Below, piece after piece: positions 1 through 9,290 of a DNA stretch of 64,000 nucleotides (the first letter of the stretch is position 1; each line of letters opens with the position of its first letter). Made by a program: the position numbers and the translations under genes. Origin of the DNA: Azophilus sp963663395 (GTDB lineage Bacteria > Pseudomonadota > Gammaproteobacteria > Pseudomonadales > Azotimanducaceae); contig OY760226.1 of the NCBI GenBank assembly GCA_963663395.1, forward strand, positions 62,001-126,000, written 5' to 3'. The notes beneath the pieces are model-generated. The model was not told the DNA's origin. It saw only the letters and a program-made list of their open reading frames with translations, and ran no database searches.

Positions 1-15
1 CCGCGAACAGGATGC

Positions 16-1182
16 CTATGAAATGAAACGCTCGGGCAGATTGTCGCTGCCCGGCTCCAATTCGGTTCTTGCAACATTCAGGACTGCCGAGATCAGCCCG
101 TAGAATCCACAGATCAGGATGGCATCCATGATCTGCTCGGTCGAAAACACCACCTGCGCGCGGCCCCACAGGTCATCGTCCAGGTCATTGTCTCGATAGA
201 GCGCGTCAACCATCTCCACCAAGACTTGCATTTCGGTGTCCAGGCCACTTGGCCGCAATCGTCCGACGGCGGCGACCTCCGCTTCCGTGAGCCCGACGCC
301 ACGGCCGATTCCGACATGCTGTCGATACGGGTAAGCGCCGCGTGCCCGCGCACAGGCACGGATGATGGCCAGTTCTCGGGCCCGGTCCGGAAGACTGTTG
401 CGGTGCAGGATGTGTACGGCTGGCCCGCCTATGGCCTGGAAAAGGGCGGGATGGTTGGCAAGCGTTCCATAGACGCCGGCCCGGCGCAGTTCCGGCCTGG
501 CCCGCAGGCCCGGCCACTGCTCGGTTGCCGCCAGCAACTCCGGCGGCCAATCCTGGGGCGGCAGCCGTGGAATTCGCGCCGCCCCCCGATAAGCGGCCGC
601 CTCGAGCCCTAGCCCTGAGTCCTTTACAGCCATGTCGAACTCCTGTTGCCCGTCCTCGAGCGGGGTGCCGCACGCATTGAGCATCCAGGCCGCCAGCCGG
701 TAGAACGCCACGATCGCAACGACATCCATGCATTGCGCGACGCTCAGCCCGGATCGCAGGCCGTCCCAGGTTGCATCGTTCAAGGCGTTGCCGGCGATCA
801 GTTCATCGACCGCCGCCAGCAGCAGCCGGTCTGCCGTGTGCCAATGAGGCGATGACGGTCCGGCAAGAAGTGCCGGGATATCCTTGCCGTCCAGGCCCGA
901 CTGCAGTCCGATTTCCACGTGCTGCGCGAAGGGATATCGTCCTTCGGACAGTGCCGTCGTGCGCAGGATCACCATTTCGCGCTCGCGGGCGGCCAGGGAA
1001 GAACGACTCAGGGCGTAGGCGCCCAACTGCATCCAGGCAACGAAAAGCACCGGATAGTTGGCCAGCGTGCAGAAGACGTTCCTGTCAGCCTGCAGGTTGG
1101 CGCTGCTCAGTGCCTCGATCTCTTTCAGTAATCCAGCCTGCCAGCAATCCACGGGCTGCGGCTGGATGCGTACCTTTCTCAA
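16..1182 (-). CDS. two-domain carboxymuconolactone decarboxylase (CMD/AhpD-fold) family protein
   Basis: The protein has two tandem copies of the CMD fold. Each copy has an N-terminal segment of the type 'NVFCTLANYPVLF' or 'GVYGTLANHPALF', then 'RAREL' or 'AREREMVILR', then a His motif (HVEIGLQSGL in the first, HVGIGRGVGL in the second). The internal repeat is clear, so this is a duplication within one chain. Neither half has the CxxC of true AhpD peroxidase partners. The chemistry is therefore more likely decarboxylase- or lyase-like, or non-redox, and the substrate is unknown. I place the start at a TTG (1182) because the frame upstream (to an ATG at 1413) has Arg/Pro-rich sequence with no family character. 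That start is an inference. It is transcribed divergently from the MFS gene at 1494, which suggests a shared regulatory region. Confidence 0.7.
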   Translation of the reverse strand: MRKVRIQPQPVDCWQAGLLKEIEALSSANLQADRNVFCTLANYPVLFVAWMQLGAYALSRSSLAAREREMVILRTTALSEGRYPFAQHVEIGLQSGLDGKDIPALLAGPSSPHWHTADRLLLAAVDELIAGNALNDATWDGLRSGLSVAQCMDVVAIVAFYRLAAWMLNACGTPLEDGQQEFDMAVKDSGLGLEAAAYRGAARIPRLPPQDWPPELLAATEQWPGLRARPELRRAGVYGTLANHPALFQAIGGPAVHILHRNSLPDRARELAIIRACARARGAYPYRQHVGIGRGVGLTEAEVAAVGRLRPSGLDTEMQVLVEMVDALYRDNDLDDDLWGRAQVVFSTEQIMDAILICGFYGLISAVLNVARTELEPGSDNLPERFIS

Positions 1183-1493
1183 ATCTGCAAACCTGTCCTG
1201 TCGAACCGGCGGTCGAACACGACATGTTCCTCGCCCGCGGGCAGTTTGTCCAAGGCCAGGCCGCGAAGCGCCTCGAAGCCGGCAACCGATCGGACGGGGC
1301 GGTTTCCCGGAGCTTGCGCGCACCGACTCGCGGCAGTTATGGTCCCCACGCGAAAAAGAGATCGTTGAACGTCGCGGCACGCACAGAAGAACAATCGTGT
1401 GTCGGCCCGACAACCCTCAAGACACTACGCGCACACTCGATGAACGCAGCCCGGGAACAGTACGTCATCATCCTCACAAGTTCAGATTAGGTT

Positions 1494-2834
1494 TTGGCGG
1501 TAATCGCCCAGAATCGTGACCAGGAGGCCGTTCCGGCGAGGAACGCCTACGCCTGGTACGTCGTCGCCGTTCTGATGTTCGCCTACACGGTGGCGTTCAT
1601 CGACCGGCAGATTCTAAGTCTCCTGGTGCAGCCGATCCGGCGCGACCTCGGCATCAGCGACACCGAGATAAGCCTGTTGGCGGGATTCGCGTTCGCGCTG
1701 TTCTACGCCACCCTGGGCATACCCATCGCGCGCCTTGCCGACCGCAAGAACCGCCGTGTGCTGATCATGATCGGCGTGGTGCTGTGGAGCATCATGACGG
1801 CAGCCTGCGGCCTCGCCAAGACGTACTGGCAGCTGTTCCTGGCACGCATGGGCGTCGGCGTCGGCGAGGCCACCCTGTCACCTGCCGCCTATTCGATAAT
1901 GGCCGACTACTTCGCGCCCAACAAGCTGGCCAAGGCGATCGGTGTCTATGCGATGGGGCTCTACGTCGGCGCCGGGCTCGCCATGCTCGCCGGAAGCGCC
2001 GTGATCAGCGCCGTCAGCCAGGCGGGCACCATTGAACTGCCTCTGGTCGGCACCCTGTATCCCTGGCAGTTGACCTTCTTCGTCGTCGCGCTGCCGGGCC
2101 TGCTCGTACTGGCGTTCATGGTCACAGTCAAGGAGCCGCCCCGCCGCGAACACCGCGCCGATGGAACCATTCACGCAGCGACGCCGCAGTCGGTTCCCTG
2201 GGCCGAACTGTGGGGTTTCTTCAAGTCCAACAAGCGGCTCATCTTCGCGCACTTCCTCGGCTACCTGGCACTCGGCACGGTGATCAGCGCCTACCTGGTG
2301 TGGGTTCCCGAATGGCTGCGCCGCACCTACGAAATCAGCATCGCCCAATCCGGCGTCATCTTCGGCATCTGTCTGCTCACATTCGGTAGCCTGGGCCCTT
2401 ATGCCGGCGGCTGGCTCGCCGAACGGCTGGTGCGGCGCGGCCACCGCGACGCCGAACTGCGGGCTTCGGTGATCGGCGCCTGCGTGATGGTGACTTTCGG
2501 CATTCTGACGCCGCTCGCGCCGAACGTGCCTTCCGCCGTGATCATGCTGGCAATACTGACTTTCCTGCTGTCGTTTCCACAGGGACTGGCGCCCACCATC
2601 CTGCAACTGGTGGCCCCCAACCGCATGCGCGCCCAGGTTTCTGCCATCAAGATCCTGTTCGCGGTGCTGCTCGGCTACACGCTCGGGCCCACGTTGGTGG
2701 CCCTGATCACCGATTACGTGTTCGGCTACGACGAGGCGCTGCGCTATTCGCTCGCCATCGTCACCGCCGTGCTCACCCCGGTGGGCATAGGGCTCCTGGC
2801 ATTCGGCATGAAACCTTACCGGGAGCGGCCCTAG
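1494..2834 (+). CDS. MFS transporter, spinster-like
   Basis: The product is an inner-membrane carrier of 446 residues with about 12 hydrophobic segments. The N-terminal half carries the classic 'FIDRQILSLLVQPIRRDLGISDTEISLL' region (spinster-like MFS), the loop 2-3 signature 'GIPIARLADRKNRR', and 'RMGVGVGEATLSPAAYSIMADYF'. Such carriers are common beside catabolic genes in proteobacteria. The substrate cannot be read from sequence. The start must be the TTG at 1494: an in-frame TAG lies at 1488-1490 and the next Met is already inside the first membrane helix. No good ribosome binding site is visible. The stop codon lies inside a palindromic repeat shared with the convergent downstream gene. 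Confidence 0.85.
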   Translation: MAVIAQNRDQEAVPARNAYAWYVVAVLMFAYTVAFIDRQILSLLVQPIRRDLGISDTEISLLAGFAFALFYATLGIPIARLADRKNRRVLIMIGVVLWSIMTAACGLAKTYWQLFLARMGVGVGEATLSPAAYSIMADYFAPNKLAKAIGVYAMGLYVGAGLAMLAGSAVISAVSQAGTIELPLVGTLYPWQLTFFVVALPGLLVLAFMVTVKEPPRREHRADGTIHAATPQSVPWAELWGFFKSNKRLIFAHFLGYLALGTVISAYLVWVPEWLRRTYEISIAQSGVIFGICLLTFGSLGPYAGGWLAERLVRRGHRDAELRASVIGACVMVTFGILTPLAPNVPSAVIMLAILTFLLSFPQGLAPTILQLVAPNRMRAQVSAIKILFAVLLGYTLGPTLVALITDYVFGYDEALRYSLAIVTAVLTPVGIGLLAFGMKPYRERP

Positions 2835-2906
2835 CAGCCCGTGGCAAGAGTCCGCCGGCATTCGAATGGTGCTACGCCGGACTCTTTCCACGGGACGGGC
2901 TGCTAG
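2831..2906. repeat. palindromic repeat carrying both convergent stop codons (copy A)
   Basis: This is an imperfect inverted repeat with ends CTAGCAGCCCGTGGCAAGAG and its partner ending GGGCTGCTAG. Each CTAG end supplies the TAG stop of one flanking convergent gene (2832-2834 on plus, 2905-2903 on minus). The left arm and centre (through CATTCGAA) are almost identical to the inverted right arm of a second copy at 42271-42400. It probably acts as a bidirectional terminator and is a dispersed repeat. Confidence 0.7.
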
Positions 2907-4381
2907 CCGGGCCCATTCATGTGCGGTAGCCGCCTGGAGGCCAGCTTGACCTGAATCTCCTCGAGCGACTCCTTCGTGATCCGATAGCGCAGCATCAGCA
3001 GGGTGGTCAGCAGCACGAACAGGAACACGGTGGGGCCGTATACCCACACCAGGCGATTGACGGTCAGCTCGCTGACCGCCTCCGGAGCCGCATCGGTCGG
3101 GAAATCGATCCACTCGAGGACCAGCCCGGCAAGCCAGATGCCGATGCCGGGCGAGGCCTTGCCGCAGAATCCGAAGACGCCGAAAAACATCCCTTCCCGG
3201 CGTTCGCCCGTCGCCAGTGCATGCTCGTCCACCAGGTCCGCCGCCAGGGAACCCCCCACCGCAAAGGTTCCGCCGTTGCCGAAAGCCGCCAGCACCATGC
3301 TGGCAACCAGCAGGGGAATGTACAGCGTGCTCTCCCGACCGGGGAACGCGCCGAGCATGGCCGCAAAAGGCGGCAGGGTGAGAAACCCCATCCACATGAT
3401 GTTGCCCAGGATGAGCGTCCACTTCTTGCCCAGGTAACGGCTGAGCCGCGCCCAGCAGGGAACGCCGACGATCGCGCCGAGCAGGCCGGCCACGCCGACG
3501 TCGCGAATCTGCTCCGGGGAGAGCAGCCAGAAGTAAGTGAGCATGTGCAGCTCCAGTACACGCTGCACCCCGGTGCCGATCGCGAGCCCCAGCAGCGTGC
3601 AGACGAACACCCGGCAGGATGGGCTCCGCCAGGCTTCCCTGAACTCGGTGACGACCCGCCGCGGGCCCAGGCGCCGGGTCTTCTGCGGTGACGGTGGAAG
3701 CATCGAGATGCGCGAGTGGGTACCCAGCGCCGTCAGCAGGATTGCTGTGGCCATGATGATGCCGAAGAACAGGCTGAACCCGAAGTACGAGGAAGGATCG
3801 AGCTGACCGTTGTCGTGGCTGGGCCGCGCGGTGAAGAACAGCGCGAAGGCGAGCGGCGTCACCGACCAGGCGGAGGCGAGCTGGAACCAGGAGCGGTAGG
3901 CGACCACGGTCGTACGCTCGTTGTAGTCGCTGCTGAGTTCCGCCCCAAGGGCCATGTGCGGAACGTGGTAGACGCTCAGGGCCGTACGCGCGAGTACCGA
4001 ACCCACCGTCAACCAGATGAACAGGCCCTGCTCGCCGAGCGCATCGGGAGGATTGAACATGCCGATGAACAGCAGCCCCAGGGGAAGCGCTGCGCCGTAC
4101 ATGAACGGGTGCCTGCGCCCCATTCGCGAGCGATGGCCGTCGGTGAGCGATCCCACCAGCGGGTCTGTCACCGCATCGGAGATCACCGCGATAAGCATGG
4201 CAAGGCCGGCGAGGCCCGGTGACAAGCCCAGCACCTGCACGTAATAGAAGAACAGAAAAGTCTCGAAGGTCCTGTTTTTCAGTCCCTCGGCAATCTGGCC
4301 CATGCCGAAGAACAATTTGGTGTGGAAGGGAAGCCCGGGGCGCCGCCGCGTCCCCGGTGCAGCGGCGCCGGGTTGGCTCAC
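2903..4381 (-). CDS. MFS transporter, GPH (glycoside-pentoside-hexuronide) type
   Basis: A 492-residue carrier. After a soluble Pro/Arg-rich start it has the GPH/MFS_2 hallmark 'DAVTDPLVGSLTDGHRSRMGRRHPFM' region, 'VPHMALGAELSSDYNERTTV', and about 12 membrane spans. GPH members use H+ or Na+ to import glycosides. Relatives in marine and host-associated proteobacteria have unknown organic substrates. Its ATG overlaps the stop of the upstream oxidoreductase by 4 bp (ATGA), so the two are translationally coupled and may handle the same compound. The stop codon is contributed by the palindromic repeat at 2831-2906. Confidence 0.85.
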   Translation of the reverse strand: MSQPGAAAPGTRRRPGLPFHTKLFFGMGQIAEGLKNRTFETFLFFYYVQVLGLSPGLAGLAMLIAVISDAVTDPLVGSLTDGHRSRMGRRHPFMYGAALPLGLLFIGMFNPPDALGEQGLFIWLTVGSVLARTALSVYHVPHMALGAELSSDYNERTTVVAYRSWFQLASAWSVTPLAFALFFTARPSHDNGQLDPSSYFGFSLFFGIIMATAILLTALGTHSRISMLPPSPQKTRRLGPRRVVTEFREAWRSPSCRVFVCTLLGLAIGTGVQRVLELHMLTYFWLLSPEQIRDVGVAGLLGAIVGVPCWARLSRYLGKKWTLILGNIMWMGFLTLPPFAAMLGAFPGRESTLYIPLLVASMVLAAFGNGGTFAVGGSLAADLVDEHALATGERREGMFFGVFGFCGKASPGIGIWLAGLVLEWIDFPTDAAPEAVSELTVNRLVWVYGPTVFLFVLLTTLLMLRYRITKESLEEIQVKLASRRLPHMNGPG

Positions 4382-5358
4382 AGGGTCGCGACGATCTTGC
4401 CGATGTGGTTGTCCTCGGCCATCGACGCGTAGGCGGCCTCGATCTCCTCCCAGGGAAACGACTCGTGCAGCACAGGCCGCAGCCGGCCGTCCTGCAGGGC
4501 GCCCAGCAGGTCTTCGGCGAAGCTTCTGCTGCAGGCGATGTCTTCCTCCAAGGTCCGGGTACGGAAGGTAACGCCGATAAGCTGCAGGCGCTTGAGCGCA
4601 ACCAGGTCGAGGTCGATCTCATCCGTCGTGCCGCCGGTGCGGCCCACGCTGACCATCCTGCCGCACAGGGCCATGGCATCCAGACTGCCAGCCAGCAGCG
4701 GCGCACCCACCGTGTCTATGACCACATCGACACCCTTGTCATCGGTCGCCTTGCGCACAACCCCAGACCAATCGGGTTGGGTCGTGTCCACGACCAGGTC
4801 GGCACCGAGTTGCTCGAGGGCTTCTCCCCTGGCGCCGGGCGAACGGGTCGTGGCAATCACCGTACCGGCGCCGAGCAACCCGGCGATCTGCAGCGTGGCG
4901 GTTCCAACCCCCGAGGCGCCGCCGGTCACCATCAGCGACTCACCCGGCTGCAGCCGGGCGTTGGTCACGACCGCGTCGTGGCTGGTGACGAATACGTTGG
5001 GGACGGCGGCGGCCTGTTCCCACGACCAATCGGCCGGTGCGGGCACCAGGAACCGGGCATCGATGTTGACAAACTCGGCGGCGCCGCCCGGCCCCCGCGC
5101 CATGACGCGATCGCCCACCGATACGCCCTCGGCGCCTTCGCCAAGGGCATCGACCTCGCCGGCGAACTCGACGATGCCCATGGGGAAGACCCTTGAGCCG
5201 TCGCCGCGCTGGGCCGCCAGGAACATCACCACCCCGCGGTTGAGGCCCGAGGCGCGCACCCGGACCCGGGCCTGCCCGGGCCCGGGATCGGCCATGGGCG
5301 CCTCGTCAAACCGGAACCTGCCCCCTTCCGGCCCTGCAACCACGTACAATGCTTTCAT
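4378..5358 (-). CDS. zinc-independent medium-chain reductase, quinone oxidoreductase-like
   Basis: A 326-residue MDR-superfamily NAD(P)H-dependent oxidoreductase. The N-terminal GroES-like domain contains 'GQARVRVRASGLNRG'. The Rossmann domain contains the nucleotide-binding loop 'VTGGASGVGTATLQIAG' and 'GADLVVDTT'. The structural-zinc cysteine cluster and catalytic zinc ligands are absent, as in quinone oxidoreductases and crotonyl-CoA reductase relatives. It is probably cytoplasmic and reduces an alpha,beta-unsaturated carbonyl or a quinone. It is the first gene of a pair with the overlapping GPH transporter. It is divergent from the gene at 5439, with an 80-bp spacer. Confidence 0.85.
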   Translation of the reverse strand: MKALYVVAGPEGGRFRFDEAPMADPGPGQARVRVRASGLNRGVVMFLAAQRGDGSRVFPMGIVEFAGEVDALGEGAEGVSVGDRVMARGPGGAAEFVNIDARFLVPAPADWSWEQAAAVPNVFVTSHDAVVTNARLQPGESLMVTGGASGVGTATLQIAGLLGAGTVIATTRSPGARGEALEQLGADLVVDTTQPDWSGVVRKATDDKGVDVVIDTVGAPLLAGSLDAMALCGRMVSVGRTGGTTDEIDLDLVALKRLQLIGVTFRTRTLEEDIACSRSFAEDLLGALQDGRLRPVLHESFPWEEIEAAYASMAEDNHIGKIVATL

Positions 5359-5438
5359 CGCTGAGCATCTCCCCTTCTTTTGAACAATGTAACAACCCGC
5401 GCCCGCTGACCAACGTCAGATCGCCAGGAGAATCGTAC

Positions 5439-6167
5439 ATGGACATAGGAACCGTATCGACCGTCTGGATCGACCCGCCGCCGGACAAGGTCAAGGAGTA
5501 CTGGTGGAATCTCTGGTACAACGCCAAGCACGGCCCGGAGCGCTTCCGGCTCAACGGGGTGTTCGCATGGCGCCGCTTCGAGATCGTGCCAGGCGTGTCG
5601 AACCTGGGCCTGGCCGGCGAACACAAGTACTTTACACTGAGCGATCAGCGCGACAACTCGGTGTTGCTCTCGGACGAGGCGAAGGCGCTGGTCGCCTCGA
5701 ACATCGCCGAGTCGAAGGATGCGAACACCGGCGAGGCGCTGCATGTCGAGGGAGCGCGGTGGGTCTCCGCCTCCTACGAGCACGAGTTCAGCCTCCACGA
5801 CGACTACGATCCGCCGTTCACCAAGTACCTGCTCGTCATCGGCCACGACATGCCGGAAGAACAGGCGCCATCATACGATGCCTGGTTGCGGGAATCGTTT
5901 CTCGCCCAATTGGCCGACCTGCCCGGGCATGTGGCCTCGCGTCACTTCCGGCCCGCGCCCGGTTATCCGCACCCGCGGGTGGCACACAACAGCGATCACG
6001 CCGTACCGCAGTGCCTTACGCTTTGCGACTTCGAGAATACCGAGGCCGCGGAGTCGGCGGCTTTCGGGGAGTTCGGCGAGCCCTCGGGCGTTCAGCTCGT
6101 CAAGTGTCAGTTCTACAAGCTGTTCTACCCCTATGTCGGATTCAAGCACGTACCGCTTCTGAGGTGA
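5439..6167 (+). CDS. conserved hypothetical protein, possible tandem dimeric alpha/beta-barrel (EthD-like)
   Basis: The function is not recognised. The ATG at 5439 is preceded by AGGAG at an 8-base spacing, which fixes the start. The 242-residue protein has no signal peptide or membrane helix. Two halves show similar layouts: 'YWWNLWYNAKHGPERFRLNGVF' with 'AWRRFEIVPG' in the first, and 'EEQAPSYDAWLRESFLAQLADLPGHVASRHF' in the second. This 'W..WY...H...... G...ARRF' pattern resembles EthD/ABM-type ferredoxin-like domains, which bind small aromatic or oxygenated compounds. The assignment to that fold is an inference from pattern only. It is divergent from the quinone reductase and convergent with the DUF3604 gene. 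Confidence 0.65.
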   Translation: MDIGTVSTVWIDPPPDKVKEYWWNLWYNAKHGPERFRLNGVFAWRRFEIVPGVSNLGLAGEHKYFTLSDQRDNSVLLSDEAKALVASNIAESKDANTGEALHVEGARWVSASYEHEFSLHDDYDPPFTKYLLVIGHDMPEEQAPSYDAWLRESFLAQLADLPGHVASRHFRPAPGYPHPRVAHNSDHAVPQCLTLCDFENTEAAESAAFGEFGEPSGVQLVKCQFYKLFYPYVGFKHVPLLR

Positions 6168-6255
6168 CCGCCGAGCTTCGGGTTACCGCCGACACGGGCT
6201 TCAATCAACGAGTCTTTCGCGGCTCGCAAACAGCAGCCGAACGACCTTACCCACT

Positions 6256-6276
6256 GCCGTGCAGCTCCTGCACGGC
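6256..6276. terminator. perfect hairpin between convergent genes
   Basis: GCCGTGCAG and CTGCACGGC form a perfect 9-bp stem with a 3-base loop. It lies between the stop at 6167 on plus and the stop at 6280 on minus. No T-run follows on either strand, so it would be a weak or Rho-assisted bidirectional terminator. Confidence 0.45.
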
Positions 6277-6279
6277 GCG

Positions 6280-8136
6280 TCAGGGCATATACCAGATCGG
6301 TGAACTGTATGCCCTTTCTTGCGTGGTCATCGGCACTGTCTCGGGTAGAGTCTGTTCGTAGGTTTTGGCGTCGTACGCGGTCCAACGGGGAGTGGGAATC
6401 TCGATGACGCGCGCGTAATAGAATGACGGCCGGCCGGAATCGAATTCAGGATCGAACCAGTAAGCGGCCAACTGCGCAGACCCGATGCTGTCGGTCCAGG
6501 TCGCCCGCGGCACATCTACCGTGTTCCCCACGGCGGGCAGCCTGCCGTCGGCGCCGCGCTCTCTGTTATCCGACCAGGCTATGTCGAAGACCCGTTCCCG
6601 GGCATTGCCGTCCTCGTCCAGCCAGCCCTTGACGATCTGTATGCGGTCAAGGTTGCCGCTCTCCGGATCCTTGGCCGCCGCGACCAGGAAGCGGGGTGCC
6701 CGGCCTTGCGGGGCGCCGGACAGTTCGCCGCCCATGGGAACGCCTTTGCCGTACCCAACTGCAGACAGATCCCCGTGGCCGATGTCTTCTTCCAGAAAGT
6801 CCCATCCGCCGAACAGGCGCAGGCGGATGCGCGGCCCGGTGGTGGCATAGACCTCGCGGCGTAACATGGCATCGAACAGGGCTTCCCGCGTATTGCCGGT
6901 TGCCCAGACAGCGGCCAGCCCCGATGCGACGTATTCCCACCCGATTCGTTTCGCGTTCGCGGTCCATGGCCGCCATCGCTCCGGCGCCGGCTCGCCGTAG
7001 ACGAACTTGCCGAAGAAGTTGTTCTCGTCCGCCGTGGCCAGGCCCGTGTGGGAGTCGGTGGAACCGATCAGACCGAACTGAAACGGATTGATGCCCAATC
7101 GGCCCGCGATCTCGAGGCCGCGCTTGAGGCCGGAACGCGTGTAGTCGCCCGCCAGGGTCGCCGGGTCGGCGCCGTCGTAGTGGAAGTTGCCGTCATCCCA
7201 GGTCTCGTAGTCGGCGAACTCGTCGTTGGGCGACAGCAGCGGGTGGGTCTCGCTGTCGCCCTTGACCTGGGTGGTCTCGTAGATGGGCTCCCAGCGGCTG
7301 CGGGTGCGGGCATACCCGGCGCTCATGGGGCTGCCGTCGAATCGTTTTGTGGCGAACATGAGGCCTTCGCTGGTATTGCCGTTGTGCGGGATGGCAAGCA
7401 CCCGGCCCGAGGTTTCCGCCTCGTAGCGCTGCATCCACCGCCACAGGTCCTCCGGGTCCATGCCGTCGGCGACCCGGGCGGGCATGAGTTGGCGCACCGT
7501 CTCTCCCCCATCGCGATAGATCACCACCCGGTGCAGGTTGTTCCAGTCGGGCATGGAGGTCCACTCGTAGCCGATCAGCGCGGTGAACTGTCCCGGTGCG
7601 TAGAATCGGTCGGCGACCGCCGTATAGTCATCCCAGACCCGGCGGGCGAAGGACTCGTCCAGAAGAATCCCCGGAAGGTCTTCGCTCGCTCCGAAAGCGC
7701 CGACAATTTCGAAGACCGCGGCCAGCAGTTGCGAGCTTTCGCCCGATGCGATCATGTCCTGCCAACGCCGTACTTTCGGGTCGGTGCCAAAGAACGGATT
7801 GCCGTTCATGATTTCCGTCACGGTACCCAGAGCATCCGAGTGATCCGCAATCACCAGGAAATCCAGGGGCCGGGACAATTGAGCGGGCACGCCGCTCGTC
7901 GAGACGACTCGCTCGCCGCGGGCGAATCGATACGCATCCTCCGGCGTGCGCACCGTGCCCATGGCGCCCGCGTCCATGGACAACCGCGTGTGCAGGTGCG
8001 TGTCGCCCCAGTAGACCTGCGTCGGCCAGTGAACCGGTTGCGCCGGCCCGTTCGGCTCTCCCGCCGTGGCTGCACCCGTCAGGAGAGCAACCATCGCCAG
8101 CGCAAGACGGAACATCACGGCAGTCAACCGGGTCAT
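6280..8136 (-). CDS. secreted DUF3604 domain protein
   Basis: An exported protein of about 618 residues. I chose the ATG at 8136 because it opens a clear signal peptide (MFRLALAMVALLTGAATAGEP). The frame extends further upstream, but that part is Arg/Ser-rich and unlike the family. The mature part starts with the DUF3604 hallmark 'VYWGDTHLHTRLSMDAGAMG', continues with 'VIADHSDALG' and 'FTALIGYEWTSMP', and has later His motifs ('IPHNGNTSEGLMF', 'GSTDSHTGLA'). These conserved His/Asp clusters resemble PHP-type metal sites, so a periplasmic metal-dependent hydrolase is plausible. The family has no established reaction. It is convergent with the gene ending at 6167. Confidence 0.8.
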   Translation of the reverse strand: MTRLTAVMFRLALAMVALLTGAATAGEPNGPAQPVHWPTQVYWGDTHLHTRLSMDAGAMGTVRTPEDAYRFARGERVVSTSGVPAQLSRPLDFLVIADHSDALGTVTEIMNGNPFFGTDPKVRRWQDMIASGESSQLLAAVFEIVGAFGASEDLPGILLDESFARRVWDDYTAVADRFYAPGQFTALIGYEWTSMPDWNNLHRVVIYRDGGETVRQLMPARVADGMDPEDLWRWMQRYEAETSGRVLAIPHNGNTSEGLMFATKRFDGSPMSAGYARTRSRWEPIYETTQVKGDSETHPLLSPNDEFADYETWDDGNFHYDGADPATLAGDYTRSGLKRGLEIAGRLGINPFQFGLIGSTDSHTGLATADENNFFGKFVYGEPAPERWRPWTANAKRIGWEYVASGLAAVWATGNTREALFDAMLRREVYATTGPRIRLRLFGGWDFLEEDIGHGDLSAVGYGKGVPMGGELSGAPQGRAPRFLVAAAKDPESGNLDRIQIVKGWLDEDGNARERVFDIAWSDNRERGADGRLPAVGNTVDVPRATWTDSIGSAQLAAYWFDPEFDSGRPSFYYARVIEIPTPRWTAYDAKTYEQTLPETVPMTTQERAYSSPIWYMP

Positions 8137-8218
8137 CGGAACAGCCCGAAAGAGATCGCAAAGCCGACCGTCTCCCGCTGGACGCGCCCTTCGGTAGTTC
8201 GCCATGCGGGACACGACT

Positions 8219-9193
8219 CTAGACCGTGCCCACACGCCGCCGCGCCGCGATGAAGGCCTTGCGGGCATCGAACTCCGTGCCCTCCGGACCCCAGCCGTAG
8301 AAGATGTCGGACCCGACCATGCGTGCGAACTGCTCGCCGTTGCGGTCCAGGATCTCCTGGGCAAGGCATTCGCGGTACGCTTCCTGGGGACGCAGCCACT
8401 TGTTGCAGAAATACAGGATCAGGCTGAAACGCAGGCCCGGCGCCGAGCGTGCCAGGGCGCCATGCCAGGTGTTGCCCGGCCACACGGCCAGCGACCCGGC
8501 GGGCGCTTCCACGACGTGCAGGCCCGGCGCATCGCGCACCTCGACGGGCTCGCCCGCGGCCACGGCGGCCTCTGCACCGGCGCGGTCCAGGCCGCCCAGG
8601 TAGAAGTTCTCTTCCGGCAACGGGTTGCGCAGCAGGCGATGGCTGCCCGGAACGAAGCACAACGCCCCGTTCTCGCGGCTGTAGTCGCTCAGCAGGAAGT
8701 TGATGTTGCACACCAGGGGCAGCGGCGCCGGGTGAAAGGCCTGGTCGGTGTGCAGCATCAGCGGCAGCGGGCCCTGGCCGCGGATGCGCCCGACGCAGGT
8801 CGACAGCACCGCATCGTCGCCCACCAGGTAGCGCACCATGGCCTGCACCACGGGATTCATCAGCGCCTGTTCGAACACCCTGCCTTTCGCCAGCAGAAAC
8901 TCCTGGCGTTCCACCGGGTCAACCGGGTGAGCATGGGTCGTACCCGCATCCAGGTCCGGCCATTGCCCGCGAGTCTCTTCAGAGATTTCGCAGATGCGTT
9001 GCTGCAGTTGTGCCGCAAGCCGGCGTGTCCCGGCCAGCTCCGGCGGAATGACGGTAAAGCCGAGCCCCTCGATCTCGGCGAGGTGCTGATCCAGCCCCAA
9101 TGCCCTGACGGCGGCAAACGCCTCTCCGGCGGCTGATGCCGAAGGTGCACGCGTCAGGTCAATGGCTGCCCGCGTGGCGTTGCTCACTCTCAT
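8219..9193 (-). CDS. phytanoyl-CoA dioxygenase (PhyH) family protein
   Basis: A 324-residue predicted Fe(II)/2-oxoglutarate oxygenase. The metal triad is visible as HxD in 'LMLHTDQAFH' and the distal His in 'WPGNTWHGAL'. The 2-oxoglutarate-binding Arg is likely in 'APGLRFSLILYF'. Upstream of the HxD lies an alpha-helical N-terminal region ('LDQHLAEIEGLGFTVIPPELAG'). It hydroxylates an unknown organic substrate in the cytoplasm. A second, clearly related PhyH gene lies at 20107-21006, so the genome has expanded this family. The neighbours (DUF3604 protein, APH kinase and acyl-CoA ligase) are on the same strand but with gaps of 80-100 bp. Confidence 0.88.
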   Translation of the reverse strand: MRVSNATRAAIDLTRAPSASAAGEAFAAVRALGLDQHLAEIEGLGFTVIPPELAGTRRLAAQLQQRICEISEETRGQWPDLDAGTTHAHPVDPVERQEFLLAKGRVFEQALMNPVVQAMVRYLVGDDAVLSTCVGRIRGQGPLPLMLHTDQAFHPAPLPLVCNINFLLSDYSRENGALCFVPGSHRLLRNPLPEENFYLGGLDRAGAEAAVAAGEPVEVRDAPGLHVVEAPAGSLAVWPGNTWHGALARSAPGLRFSLILYFCNKWLRPQEAYRECLAQEILDRNGEQFARMVGSDIFYGWGPEGTEFDARKAFIAARRRVGTV

Positions 9194-9290
9194 GACCGAT
9201 TCCCCTTCCGAGCGGTGTCGTCAGACAGTGATTGTGCACCGGTCGCGCGCATCCTGCCATTTGCAGTGCGGTGACCCGGACTGCTGCCGT

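Noticed and set aside
1878..4706. Very long open frame on the minus strand (about 940 codons)
   Set aside because: It crosses the MFS gene, the palindromic repeat and parts of the GPH and MDR genes in other frames. It has no family character and is an effect of high GC.
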